A DNA stretch of 64,000 bases. It comes from BAIKAL-G1 sp943370385. GTDB taxonomy: Bacteria; Cyanobacteriota; Cyanobacteriia; PCC-6307; Cyanobiaceae. The stretch covers positions 62,001 to 126,000 of the forward strand of contig CALRQT020000001.1 in NCBI GenBank assembly GCA_943370385.1, read 5' to 3'. The notes beneath the pieces were generated by a model. The model ran no database searches. It was not told where the DNA came from and saw nothing but the letters and a program-made list of their open reading frames with translations. A program made the position numbers and the translations under genes. Shown piece after piece: positions 8,593 to 16,644 of the stretch; the stretch's first letter is position 1; each line of letters begins with the position of its first letter.

Positions 8593-9969
8593 TTAGTTCC
8601 AACCAGCAAAAATGGTGCGGATCTCCGTGATCGCTGCGTCAACTGCTTTCTCTGTCGGTTGGTTGCCGCTGGCAACGGCCTCAATTGCCTTACCCCAGAT
8701 GTTTTTAGCGATCACCTCGCTGTAGGCAGGGTTGAGAATCCAACCTGGTATTTTTGACGACTTCATGTTTTCGATTGCCGTAGCTATATGGATATCTTTG
8801 GGATTGTGCCAAAAGGGCATGGCCATGATTGACTTCGTGGTAGGCAAGAAGCGACCCTGCGAACCTTCGACATATCGACTGAGATTTTCAGTTTTAAGGA
8901 CGTATGCAAGTAAGTCTTTGGCCTTGGCTACGTTGGAACTGTTAAAGACGATGGCTTGCTTCACCGAGATAAAAGATTGCATCGGCGAGCCGTCAAGCTT
9001 GTTGGGCCAGGGCAAGGAGCCAAGTCTTTCGAAGTAGGCGATTTCGTCAGACAGCTGAGAGCCAGGAATAGAGAGGGTCGGGTTGGCAGTCATCACGGAA
9101 AGACTGCTGAGGAAATTGATATTATTATCAGGGTCTGCCCAGCTTGTCGCCTTGGGGGGCACATACTTGTCTTTGTAATTACGGGTGTAATCGTTAACTG
9201 CGCTGATGATTTTTTGACGTGTAGCCGGATCCTCAACATTAAGCTTGCCCGAGGAGGTCAAGATTTTGGCGTTGTGGGCTTCTAAGAAAAACTCAAAGAT
9301 ATAGCTGGTATCCCTGGCTAGGTTCGACATGGGTAGGGCCATCCCATAGATTTCGTCGTAGCCCTTTTGGCGTAATGATTTTTGGCTTGCATGCCAGAAA
9401 TCCCAGAATTCTTTCCATTCATGCGGGATTTTTGTATTTTTTTTGTCAGTGCCGCTAAAGGCTTCCTCAACAAGATCTTTCCAGTAATGAAGATTTACGG
9501 AGTGTTGTGAGATTGGGACTGCGTAAATTGACTTGATCTTGGTTTGTTTATTCAGATAGGTAACGCCATCAATCACCCCAGGCAATAGGTCGGCTTGGAA
9601 GGGCTTGACGACCTCGTCGAGAGCAATGAGTTTGTTTTGATAGCTAAGAACGGGAACAACCGTATCGTTGATTCCATAGCCGTAGAGAAGGTCAGGGGTG
9701 GGCCCACCATCGATGGCCGAACGGGCTTTGGCCGCTAGTTCATTTTCACTAAAGAAGCTGAGGTTGATCTTATTTCCAGTAATTCGTTGCCAATTTGCGA
9801 AGATCGTTTCAATCGCATCGGTTTCTTCCGGATAATATCCTTCTGACCACCAAACTTCTAGATCGTGCTTACTTTGCTTGCTGTCAACCCCGCCCGGTAA
9901 TCCAAGTGATTTACAGGAGGCAAGCAGACCACCGGCAACTCCGATGGCAATAAAATCCCGTCTCTTCAT
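8593..9969 (-). CDS. Extracellular solute-binding lipoprotein (ABC family 1-like), no permease nearby
   Basis: Periplasmic binding protein of 458 aa. The N-terminus MKRRDFIAIG carries a twin-arginine-like pair and the lipobox LLASC with Cys19, so it is probably a Tat-exported lipoprotein. The mature part fits family 1 (MalE/UgpB-like) binding proteins: EVWWSEGYYPEETDAIETIF, a Pro-Asp-Leu-Leu signature (GGPTPDLLYGYG), then FWDFWHASQKSLR and the late segment QAIVFNSSNVAKAKDLLAYVL. Such proteins usually feed sugar or polyol ABC importers, but no permease or ATPase gene is adjacent. The next genes encode a Cache membrane protein and a Cache adenylate cyclase, which suggests a sensory rather than transport role. 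The ligand cannot be read from the sequence. Confidence 0.87.
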   Translation of the reverse strand: MKRRDFIAIGVAGGLLASCKSLGLPGGVDSKQSKHDLEVWWSEGYYPEETDAIETIFANWQRITGNKINLSFFSENELAAKARSAIDGGPTPDLLYGYGINDTVVPVLSYQNKLIALDEVVKPFQADLLPGVIDGVTYLNKQTKIKSIYAVPISQHSVNLHYWKDLVEEAFSGTDKKNTKIPHEWKEFWDFWHASQKSLRQKGYDEIYGMALPMSNLARDTSYIFEFFLEAHNAKILTSSGKLNVEDPATRQKIISAVNDYTRNYKDKYVPPKATSWADPDNNINFLSSLSVMTANPTLSIPGSQLSDEIAYFERLGSLPWPNKLDGSPMQSFISVKQAIVFNSSNVAKAKDLLAYVLKTENLSRYVEGSQGRFLPTTKSIMAMPFWHNPKDIHIATAIENMKSSKIPGWILNPAYSEVIAKNIWGKAIEAVASGNQPTEKAVDAAITEIRTIFAGWN

Positions 9970-10010
9970 GTTAAGTGAAAATTTGATGTGATTCTAGCAG
10001 GTAAGAGAGG

Positions 10011-10022
10011 GCTTGTACAAGC
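10011..10022. promoter_or_regulatory. Perfect 12-bp palindrome upstream of the solute-binding gene
   Basis: GCTTGTACAAGC is self-complementary and lies about 42 bp upstream of the solute-binding protein start at 9969, within the 173-bp gap after the AEC permease gene. Position and symmetry fit an operator for a dimeric regulator. No regulator gene is present in the block, and one 12-bp palindrome could occur by chance. Confidence 0.35.
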
Positions 10023-10142
10023 TGCTGAACAATGGCCCGGTTTCGGATCGATGCCTTAGGAACTGGACCAGGCCTTCGGTCCTTAATTCAGCATTGAGGC
10101 AGGAACTATTCAGGATGGTAGATATTGGCGCGTGGATCCATA

Positions 10143-11189
10143 TTACCAAGTTGTAAAGAGGGTCGCCCAGACAGGTAGCATGAAGGCAAAAACGATGCAA
10201 GAAAGTAAGATTGAGGCGACCGTGAGCTCCACGTCAAGCCCATAGTTTTCTGCTAGGACCAATGAAATAAATCCGCAGGGCATGGCCGATTGAAGAATCA
10301 GCACTAAGCGCTGGGGGCCTTCTAGACCGAATCCGGTTAACGCAGCAGCCAGCACCAGGGGGACCAGAATGGTTTTAATCAGAACAGGTTGGATTGCAAG
10401 TTTTAGGTTGATCTTGGAAGAGAGTTGTTGTATTCTCATGCCCATCACAATCAGTGCCACCATGATTGATGACCAGGCAATGGCACCCAGTCCCGACACC
10501 AGCCACTCGGGAATCGTCAGGGTCTTTAGGTAGAGGCCAACGAAGAAAGCGTAAAAGGTAGGGTTTCTGGCGACTTCTGTGAGTGCATCAAGCAGGGCGC
10601 CCATGCCACCGCGCTTGGTGCCGCTCATTGATAGTCCGGCTTCGCTAGCGCGACTGCTTGAAGAGGTAATGCCTTCAGCACTATTGCGACTAGCTTGACC
10701 GGCAATAAATACGCCCAGGCCATAGCCAGCTACGAGTGTGCCAAGGATGTCGTAAAGAACAGCCGAACTAAAGTATTGGGGGCCTAGTTGGGGCAGCAGC
10801 AGGATGACTGGAAATCCTAAATAGCTCGTATTTCCTAAGTAGCTAAGCAGGATAAAGCTGGCTTTGGTGCTTTTGGGCTGGGGTTTGGCAGAGCTTTTTA
10901 AGAAGTGCCAGCTTAAAAAGATTGCCAATAGCACTGCTGACCAGGCAATGACTGGTGAAATCCAGACGGAGGGGTTGAATTCGGCTTTACGGATGAAGTT
11001 GGCAACTCCAATCGGAATGCCAACAAGGTAGAGAACCCGAGCCAGTACATCAGGAAGAAATTCCTGAACGGGCTCGTTGCGGACCATGCGACCGGAGCGA
11101 GTCAGCCCCAGGCTGAGCAAAACTCCTATAAGGGCTGCGGCAATAATCGGGAGGTAAACGGCGGTAGCGATCTGAAGAATTGATTGCAT
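10143..11189 (-). CDS. AEC-family transporter (auxin efflux carrier / malonate permease type)
   Basis: Inner-membrane secondary transporter of 348 aa with about ten hydrophobic helices in two inverted sets (LQIATAVYLPIIAAALIGVLL; ARVLYLVGIPIGVANFI; later TILVPLVLAAALTGFGLE, ILQSAMPCGFISLVLAENYG and TVASILLSCIVFAFMLPVW). The QSAMPCGFISLVLAENYG element matches the conserved C-terminal AEC motif (QSAMP...NA/AE). Known bacterial members (MdcF, MleP) carry small carboxylates such as malonate and malate. The gene lies 73 bp after the LarA-like gene in the same direction, which fits uptake or efflux of a hydroxy- or dicarboxylic acid. The substrate is inferred only. Confidence 0.87.
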   Translation of the reverse strand: MQSILQIATAVYLPIIAAALIGVLLSLGLTRSGRMVRNEPVQEFLPDVLARVLYLVGIPIGVANFIRKAEFNPSVWISPVIAWSAVLLAIFLSWHFLKSSAKPQPKSTKASFILLSYLGNTSYLGFPVILLLPQLGPQYFSSAVLYDILGTLVAGYGLGVFIAGQASRNSAEGITSSSSRASEAGLSMSGTKRGGMGALLDALTEVARNPTFYAFFVGLYLKTLTIPEWLVSGLGAIAWSSIMVALIVMGMRIQQLSSKINLKLAIQPVLIKTILVPLVLAAALTGFGLEGPQRLVLILQSAMPCGFISLVLAENYGLDVELTVASILLSCIVFAFMLPVWATLFTTW

Positions 11190-11262
11190 GGGTGATGCCG
11201 AAAGGATTTAAGAGCCCTTTAAGCACGTAGGTGAGACTGATCTAACTATACATCCTTGCGGC

Positions 11263-13233
11263 TTAAACGGCAACAGGCGTCAAGGGTAGTGTCGCTGTTT
11301 TGATGTCTGGAGTGAGGTTGCGTTTGATAATCACCGGTTCCTGGATGAAGGCTATTTCGCTGCTATTGAGTGGAGTTGTTTGACCCTCATGCCGATCAAG
11401 AGCTATCTTCAAGGCTGCCTGGGGTGAATTATCATTCAGGGAGATGCCAGTGAGGCCAAGGATGTTGGGCTCGGCTTCGATTGGAGATCGGCCTGCTGGC
11501 TGATCAAGATTAGAAATGCCAGGGGGATGATTGAGTTCTTCGAGAAAGTCAAGAACGTGTTGATTGTCCGTTGCAATATAGAGAGTTTCAAATTTTCGTA
11601 GAATGACTAAGAGGCGCAGGGCCCGTTGGCCCCCTTCTCCGAGTCCTTTGAAGCCGAGTGCATTGGTTGATTGTTGTAAAAAGAGAAGGGCGTCACGGGC
11701 ACCGCTGTTGGCAAAGTGATGGCGGGTTCCCGTGATCACATGGCGATGGTTGCCAAAGCTATGGGCGAGGGATTCGTCCAGGCTCTCGGCCAACTCCTTG
11801 AGGAGTGGCGCCTTCTCTTGGGGTTTGGTGTCGACCGAAATAACCCCAATCAGTAAGCTTTCGATCCTTGCGAAGAAGTTGTCCTCGTTGCTGACAAGCC
11901 GGAGGTAGTCTTCCCAGCGCAAAAGAATGGCTTGTTTGAGTTGACGTCGTTTGTCATCGCTGAGGCCCTTGCTGGCCTGGATGAGGCCGCTAGAACGAGC
12001 TTCGGCGATGGATTCATGCACAAAGCTGCGAAGGGCATTGAGATGCAGCAGGGTTCCTGCATTGCCGATACCATTAGAATTTTTTGATTCATGGCAGGCG
12101 TTGAACATCAGGGCGCTTCGAACGGCCGGCTGGCGGAGAAGAAGTTGATTGGAGGCATCGTCAAAACTGCAGAGAAAATGCAAGCTTCTTGCTCCTGCTA
12201 AAATGTCTGTTGCCTTTCTGTGTTCGGTGTCCACAATCACAAAATTCACCGGCTGATCGAGGGTGACTGTGCGTTCAATTTCCAGTTGTTTTGTCAGAAC
12301 GGACCTGTTCTTGTCCTGATCACCAACCCAGATGCAATCAGGCTGGTCCGTGATTTTGGCCAGCACTGAAACGCTAAGGGGATTCGCTTTTAGGCGGCCA
12401 GAGCTACCCCGTAAGTGGGCTGTAATCTCTGTTGTGAAATGATCGAGTAAAGTGACGAAATGGTTATTGGCTTCGCCCGGTCTAGTAAGGGCGTGGGAGA
12501 GAACTTCCATGGTATGGGTGACGCGAATGCAGTGGAGGCAGCCAATTCCAACCACTAGCATTTTATTAATGCCGCCGCTGCCAGCGCGGCCCTCGTAGGG
12601 GTGCAGATCCGTATCGCCGCCGCTAATAATATGATCGTAATTCCATAGGGCAGCTGGAAGTCCGATTCGGGTGCAGTCTGAATTTTTTGCTTCGCCAGGG
12701 CCTGGGCAGACCGTTTGTTGATTTGGGGCTGGGGCTATGGCTGTCCCGTCTAGGTCTTGGGGTGGCGGTGGAATCGTGATGTGCCGTTGGGCAAGCGGTT
12801 TGAGGGTTGTTTGTTGTTGGAGGGTGGTGCCTAGGGAGGCAAGGCGTTCTAATCTTTGCGGGCCCAGCATGGCGGCGATGTCCTCGTCGGACATCAACGG
12901 ATGGGTCCCCAGCCCGAAGATAATGTCAAAAGAAAGCGTCTGCACGGATTGGCAGAGTTCAATCATCGCGTCGACAAGTAGTCGTGCCGCGGTTTGTTTG
13001 CGGGTTTTATCGGGCAATAGTAAGAGCACCCTGATGTCGCTTTGCAAGTCGCTCGCCTGGCCTTGCGTCAGGATGGGCAGGAGGTGGGCGCGCAGATTGG
13101 CCAGGCTGAGGTCCCTGGGGATGGCCTTTGCGGGCGCATCCTTGGGGATCAGAATCTGGGCGCCAAGGGGGAGGTCAAGCTGGCTATTGAGATAACTTTT
13201 AAGGTGGATTTTTTGAGCTTGACCCAAGTCCAT
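11263..13233 (-). CDS. LarA-family (lactate racemase-like) nickel-pincer enzyme, long form
   Basis: Likely hydroxy-acid racemase/epimerase of 656 aa; Lactobacillus LarA is about 424 aa. Residues that bind the nickel-pincer nucleotide and do catalysis in LarA are conserved in order: Asp75/Arg78 (PDKTRKQ), His111 (FGLGTHPLM), His211 (DLHPYEG), Lys224 (GINKMLVVG) and His240 (CIRVTHTME). The Lys-to-His spacing of 16 equals that in LarA (Lys184, His200). Residues about 420-656 form an extra C-terminal region I do not recognise. The enzyme should need LarB, LarC and LarE for its cofactor; none is in this window. It is the first gene of the A+T-rich minus-strand block, followed by the AEC permease. 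Which substrate it isomerises is unknown, because many LarA homologues do not act on lactate. Confidence 0.82.
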   Translation of the reverse strand: MDLGQAQKIHLKSYLNSQLDLPLGAQILIPKDAPAKAIPRDLSLANLRAHLLPILTQGQASDLQSDIRVLLLLPDKTRKQTAARLLVDAMIELCQSVQTLSFDIIFGLGTHPLMSDEDIAAMLGPQRLERLASLGTTLQQQTTLKPLAQRHITIPPPPQDLDGTAIAPAPNQQTVCPGPGEAKNSDCTRIGLPAALWNYDHIISGGDTDLHPYEGRAGSGGINKMLVVGIGCLHCIRVTHTMEVLSHALTRPGEANNHFVTLLDHFTTEITAHLRGSSGRLKANPLSVSVLAKITDQPDCIWVGDQDKNRSVLTKQLEIERTVTLDQPVNFVIVDTEHRKATDILAGARSLHFLCSFDDASNQLLLRQPAVRSALMFNACHESKNSNGIGNAGTLLHLNALRSFVHESIAEARSSGLIQASKGLSDDKRRQLKQAILLRWEDYLRLVSNEDNFFARIESLLIGVISVDTKPQEKAPLLKELAESLDESLAHSFGNHRHVITGTRHHFANSGARDALLFLQQSTNALGFKGLGEGGQRALRLLVILRKFETLYIATDNQHVLDFLEELNHPPGISNLDQPAGRSPIEAEPNILGLTGISLNDNSPQAALKIALDRHEGQTTPLNSSEIAFIQEPVIIKRNLTPDIKTATLPLTPVAV

Positions 13234-13581
13234 GATTGACTGATAATTTGATTATTTAATGAGGCCATGGTGCGGCGGGATTAGGTGGCTAGCAAGATTG
13301 ATTGGCGCCGCCGCTTAGGAATAATTAATAAATTCTAGTCCTGAATCGGGGGTTGGGCGGGTATCCTGTGATACGCAATCCCTGTCCGATGGGGCTATGG
13401 CCTCTCGGTTTTGGGAGGTCAATTCAGGGAAGGCTTGTTGCCATTGCATTGCATTGCATTGTGTAGATTTTTGTTTGGTGCTCGCAACGGCTTGAGTTTG
13501 AGCCTGGGATCGGGGGCTGCGATTTGGGTGAATCTGCAACCGCTTTGAGCTCGGGAAGACTACATTGGGAATCCGTCCAAC
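13234..13581. other. Divergent intergenic region between larA-like gene and TVP38 gene
   Basis: About 350 bp with no convincing coding potential in either direction. It should hold the promoter of the minus-strand block: A+T-rich DNA lies just upstream of 13233 (TGATAATTTGATTATTTAAT at 13240-13259). It should also hold the promoter of the plus-strand membrane protein gene. The only clear structure is a CATTG pentanucleotide run at 13442-13461. Confidence 0.6.
13442..13461 (+). repeat. (CATTG)x4 pentanucleotide microsatellite
   Basis: Four exact head-to-tail CATTG units in the divergent intergenic region, about 210 bp upstream of the larA-like start and 120 bp upstream of the TVP38 gene. Short runs like this can vary in copy number by slippage. 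No function can be read from it. Confidence 0.85.
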
Positions 13582-14217
13582 ATGGCTGTAACCTTGTTGC
13601 CCCATCTTACTGGCAGCTGGTTGCACCAGGTGCTACCGGCGTTGCAATCGCCAGTGGGGGCGGCTGTTTTCATTCCCCTTTACGCCCTCTGGGTCACCCT
13701 GCTGTTGCCGGGGGTGTGGGCTTCGATGCTGGCTGGCGCCCTCTACGGCACCCTGCTTGGTAGTGGCCTGGTGTTCGTGGGGGCCAGCCTGGGGGCGATC
13801 GCGGCCTTTTTACTCGGGCGTCACTGGCTGCGGGATTGGGCGCGGCGACGCCTGGCTTCCGTGCCCCAGTTGTTGGCGATTGAGCAGGCCGTGAGTCGCG
13901 AAGGGCTCAAATTGGTGCTGCTCACCCGTTTATCGCCAGCCTTTCCCTTCAGTTTGCTCAACCTGGCCTACGGCCTCAGCGACGTGAGTCTGCGCGATTA
14001 CGCCATCGGCCTGATCGCCATCCTGCCGGGCACCGTGTTGTTTTGCAGCCTCGGGGCCCTGGCCGGAGATGTGGCCCGTTTTGGTGAGGTGCTCTCCGGT
14101 GACGCCGATCTGGGCACCTGGAGCCTGCGCATCATCGGCCTGGTGGCCACCGTGGCCTCGGTGTGGGTCGTGGGGCGGGCGGCCCAGCGGGCCCTCAAGG
14201 GGGTGGGGCCGGATTGA
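13582..14217 (+). CDS. TVP38/TMEM64 (SNARE-associated/VTT domain) membrane protein
   Basis: Integral membrane protein of 211 aa related to the DedA/VTT superfamily. Several hydrophobic segments are present (VFIPLYALWVTLLLPGVWAS, LVFVGASLGAIAAFLLGRHW, IGLIAILPGTVLFCSLGALA, IIGLVATVASVWVVG). The family core is visible as GALYGTLLGSGLVFVGASLG and the conserved RLSPAFPFSLLNLAYGLSDV segment. Members are linked to envelope integrity and lipid handling; the exact role here is unknown. ATG start at 13582. Confidence 0.88.
   Translation: MAVTLLPHLTGSWLHQVLPALQSPVGAAVFIPLYALWVTLLLPGVWASMLAGALYGTLLGSGLVFVGASLGAIAAFLLGRHWLRDWARRRLASVPQLLAIEQAVSREGLKLVLLTRLSPAFPFSLLNLAYGLSDVSLRDYAIGLIAILPGTVLFCSLGALAGDVARFGEVLSGDADLGTWSLRIIGLVATVASVWVVGRAAQRALKGVGPD
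13795..13802. repeat. HIP1 palindrome GCGATCGC, one of at least 15 in the window
   Basis: The octamer GCGATCGC, the cyanobacterial highly iterated palindrome, is found by eye at 13795, 15637, 21511, 22070, 24866, 30479, 33173, 35025, 36557, 38416, 43399, 47962, 54505, 55681 and 59941. About two or three would be expected by chance at 66% GC. None was seen in the first 13.8 kb. Confidence 0.8.
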
Positions 14218-14275
14218 GTCCGGGTCCACGCGGGTCTTGCCGGTTGCGCTGGCTAGGGGCCCGATCCTTTCATTG

Positions 14276-14431
14276 TCAAGGCTTCGGCAGGCGCCAGTCC
14301 CGTAGGGCGGCAATCCCCACAAACCAGGCGAGGCGGATTTGGGCGGCCAACCCGGAGCGCGCCGCCAGCTCCTTGTATTTGGCGCGGCCACACTCGGACT
14401 TGATCCAGCGGTAGGCAGCCGGTTCGCCCAT
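14276..14431 (-). CDS. Small conserved-type hypothetical protein (51 aa)
   Basis: From the ATG at 14431 the product begins MGEPAAYRWIKSECGRAKYK and ends IAALRDWRLPKP, a compact basic and aromatic protein. It lies between the TVP38 gene and ligA and is co-directional with ligA. The amino-acid mix looks like a true small protein, not random high-GC translation, and it resembles short uncharacterised proteins of the Synechococcus group. An in-frame ATG nine codons upstream (14458) is an alternative start. No function is suggested. Confidence 0.55.
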   Translation of the reverse strand: MGEPAAYRWIKSECGRAKYKELAARSGLAAQIRLAWFVGIAALRDWRLPKP

Positions 14432-14507
14432 GGTGCGCTCCTGATGGGGTGGCCCCACCAGGATGGCCGCTGGCCAAGAGGAATGGCGGGTGTTGGGGGC
14501 CTGGGGG

Positions 14508-16640
14508 TTAGGGGGCTGGGCCCACGGGACTGGCGTCCGGTCTGTCCTGGAGCAGGGCTAGCAGGGCCGCCTCATCGAGCACGGCCACCCCCAGGGCCTC
14601 GGCTTTGGCCAGCTTGCTGCCCGCTTCCTCCCCCGCCACCACATAGCTGGTTTTTTTGCTCACCGATCCACTCACCTTGCCGCCGGCCGCTTCGATCAGG
14701 GCCTGGGCGGCGCTGCGGCTGAGGCCCGGCAGGGTGCCGGTGAGCACAAAGGTGGTGCCGGCCAGGTGGCTCCCCTGCCCCTGCTGGCCCGCCTCCCGTT
14801 CCGCCGGGCCCGCCGCCAGGGAGAAGCCCCGCCGTTCCAGCTGGCAGAGCAGCTCCTGGTTGGCCGCCGTGGCGAACCATTGCGCCAGGGATTGGGCGAT
14901 CTCGCCACCGATGCCGAAAACGGCGGTGATCGTTTCAGGCGACTCGAGGGCTGCTGTGGCGAGCTCCGCAGCGCTGGGGAAGGCCTTGGCCAGGGCTTTG
15001 GCGTTGACCTCCCCCACGTGGTTGATGCCGAGGCCGTAGAGCTGGCGATGCCAGGGCTGGGCCTTGCAGGCGGCCAGGGCGGCCACCAGGTTCTCGGCCG
15101 ATTTCTGCCCCAGGCGCTCCAGGCTGGCCAGCAGGGCTGCGTCGAGGCCGTAGAGGTCGGCGATCGAGCCCACTAGGCCCCGATCCACGAGCTGTTCAAT
15201 CAATTTGCTGCCCAGGCCATCCACATCGAGGGCCCCCTTGCTGACCCAGTGGCGCAGGGCGCCGCGCAGGATGGCCGGACAGCTGCTGTTGACGCAGCGG
15301 GTCGCCGCTTCCCCCTGCTCCCGCACTAGCTCTGAGCCGCATTCCGGGCAATGGCTGGGCAGCTCCAGCCGCCGGGCGCCGGTTGGCCGCAGTTCGCGCA
15401 GCACCCGCACCACCTCGGGAATGATCTCGCCGGCCTTGCGCACCACGATCGTGTCGCCAGCGCACAGATCGAGCTCCTCGAGGCGATCGGCGTTGTGCAG
15501 GGTGGCCCGGCTGACGCTGGTGCCGGCCAGGGGCACGGCCTCAAATTCGGCCACGGGCGTCACCACCCCGGTGCGACCCACCTGGCAGCTGAGCCGCAGC
15601 AGTTTGCTGGGGGCCTCCTCGGCGGCGTATTTGAGGGCGATCGCCCAGCGGGGCGCCTTCTGGGTAAAGCCGGCGCTGTCCTGCAGCCGCAGGTCATTGA
15701 GTTTCACCACCACCCCATCGGTGGCGTAGGCCAGGGCCTTGCGGGCCCTGTCCCAGTGGCGGAAGAAGGCCACCACCGCCGCCAGGTCGGCCAGGCGCTC
15801 GGCGTTGGGGTTCACCCGAAAGCCGGCGGCCTGGAGCCATTGCAATGCTTGCGACTGGCTTTTGGGGCGCCCTGGATCAGTCCCAGCGGGCTCGGGTTGC
15901 CAGTCGGGCGGCAGGTGCAGGGTATAGGCGAAGAAATCCAGGCGCCGGGCCGCCACCACCCGCGGATCGAGCTGGCGCAGGGTGCCGGCGCAGGCGTTGC
16001 GGGGGTTGGCGAAGGGGGCTTCGCCCTTGGCCAGGCGGTCCTGGTTGATGGCGGCAAAGGTGGCATCGGGGATCAGGGCCTCGCCGCGCACCTCCACCCA
16101 GGCCGGGGGATTGGCCAGCTGCAGCCGCAACGGCACGCTGGCGATCGTGCGCACGTTGGCGGTGATCTCCTCGCCCCGCTCACCGTCCCCCCGGGTGGCG
16201 GCCCGCACCAGCAGGCCGTTCTCGTAGCTCAAAGCCAGGGCATTGCCATCGATCTTGAGCTCGCCCACCATCTCCAGGGCCGGTAGGGGGCCGCCGGGTT
16301 CCCCCTGGCGGTCGAGCACCTTGAGCAGGCGGCCATACCAGGCCTCCAGCTCCTCGATGCTGAAGGCGTTATCGAGGCTGAGCAGGCCGATGCGGTGCTC
16401 CATGCTGGTGAAGCCCTCCGCCGGGGTGCCGCCCACCCGCTGGGTGGGGCTGTCAGGCGTCACCAGGCTGGGGTCGGCAGCCTCCAAATCGAGCAGCTCC
16501 CGGTAGAGCTGGTCGTAAACCGGATCCTCGAGCTCGGGGGCATCGAGCACGTAGTAGGCATGGGCGGCCCGGGTAAGCAGGCGCCGCAATTCCACGGCCC
16601 GGGCCTGCTGGGCGGATGGGGCCGGACTCGCCGCAGCCAT
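14508..16640 (-). CDS. ligA: NAD-dependent DNA ligase
   Basis: Seals nicks in replication and repair using NAD+. About 710 aa, close to the family norm. N-terminal Ia domain (YYVLDAPELEDPVYDQLYRE), adenylation domain with the nucleophilic Lys in VGELKIDGNALAL, OB fold, Cys4 zinc finger (CPECGSELV...CVNSSCPA), HhH region and a C-terminal BRCT domain (LAGTTFVLTGTLPGLSRS to VLDEAALLALLQ). I prefer the ATG at 16640 over upstream in-frame starts, because those would overlap the preceding gene, which stops at 16645. The two genes are therefore 4 bp apart and likely cotranscribed. Confidence 0.97.
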   Translation of the reverse strand: MAAASPAPSAQQARAVELRRLLTRAAHAYYVLDAPELEDPVYDQLYRELLDLEAADPSLVTPDSPTQRVGGTPAEGFTSMEHRIGLLSLDNAFSIEELEAWYGRLLKVLDRQGEPGGPLPALEMVGELKIDGNALALSYENGLLVRAATRGDGERGEEITANVRTIASVPLRLQLANPPAWVEVRGEALIPDATFAAINQDRLAKGEAPFANPRNACAGTLRQLDPRVVAARRLDFFAYTLHLPPDWQPEPAGTDPGRPKSQSQALQWLQAAGFRVNPNAERLADLAAVVAFFRHWDRARKALAYATDGVVVKLNDLRLQDSAGFTQKAPRWAIALKYAAEEAPSKLLRLSCQVGRTGVVTPVAEFEAVPLAGTSVSRATLHNADRLEELDLCAGDTIVVRKAGEIIPEVVRVLRELRPTGARRLELPSHCPECGSELVREQGEAATRCVNSSCPAILRGALRHWVSKGALDVDGLGSKLIEQLVDRGLVGSIADLYGLDAALLASLERLGQKSAENLVAALAACKAQPWHRQLYGLGINHVGEVNAKALAKAFPSAAELATAALESPETITAVFGIGGEIAQSLAQWFATAANQELLCQLERRGFSLAAGPAEREAGQQGQGSHLAGTTFVLTGTLPGLSRSAAQALIEAAGGKVSGSVSKKTSYVVAGEEAGSKLAKAEALGVAVLDEAALLALLQDRPDASPVGPAP

Positions 16641-16644
16641 GGGC

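Noticed and set aside
13315..13626. Minus-strand 103-codon frame upstream of the TVP38 gene
   Set aside because: Low-complexity Gln/Ser/Arg-rich product spanning the CATTG repeat and overlapping the start of a real gene; no protein-like pattern.
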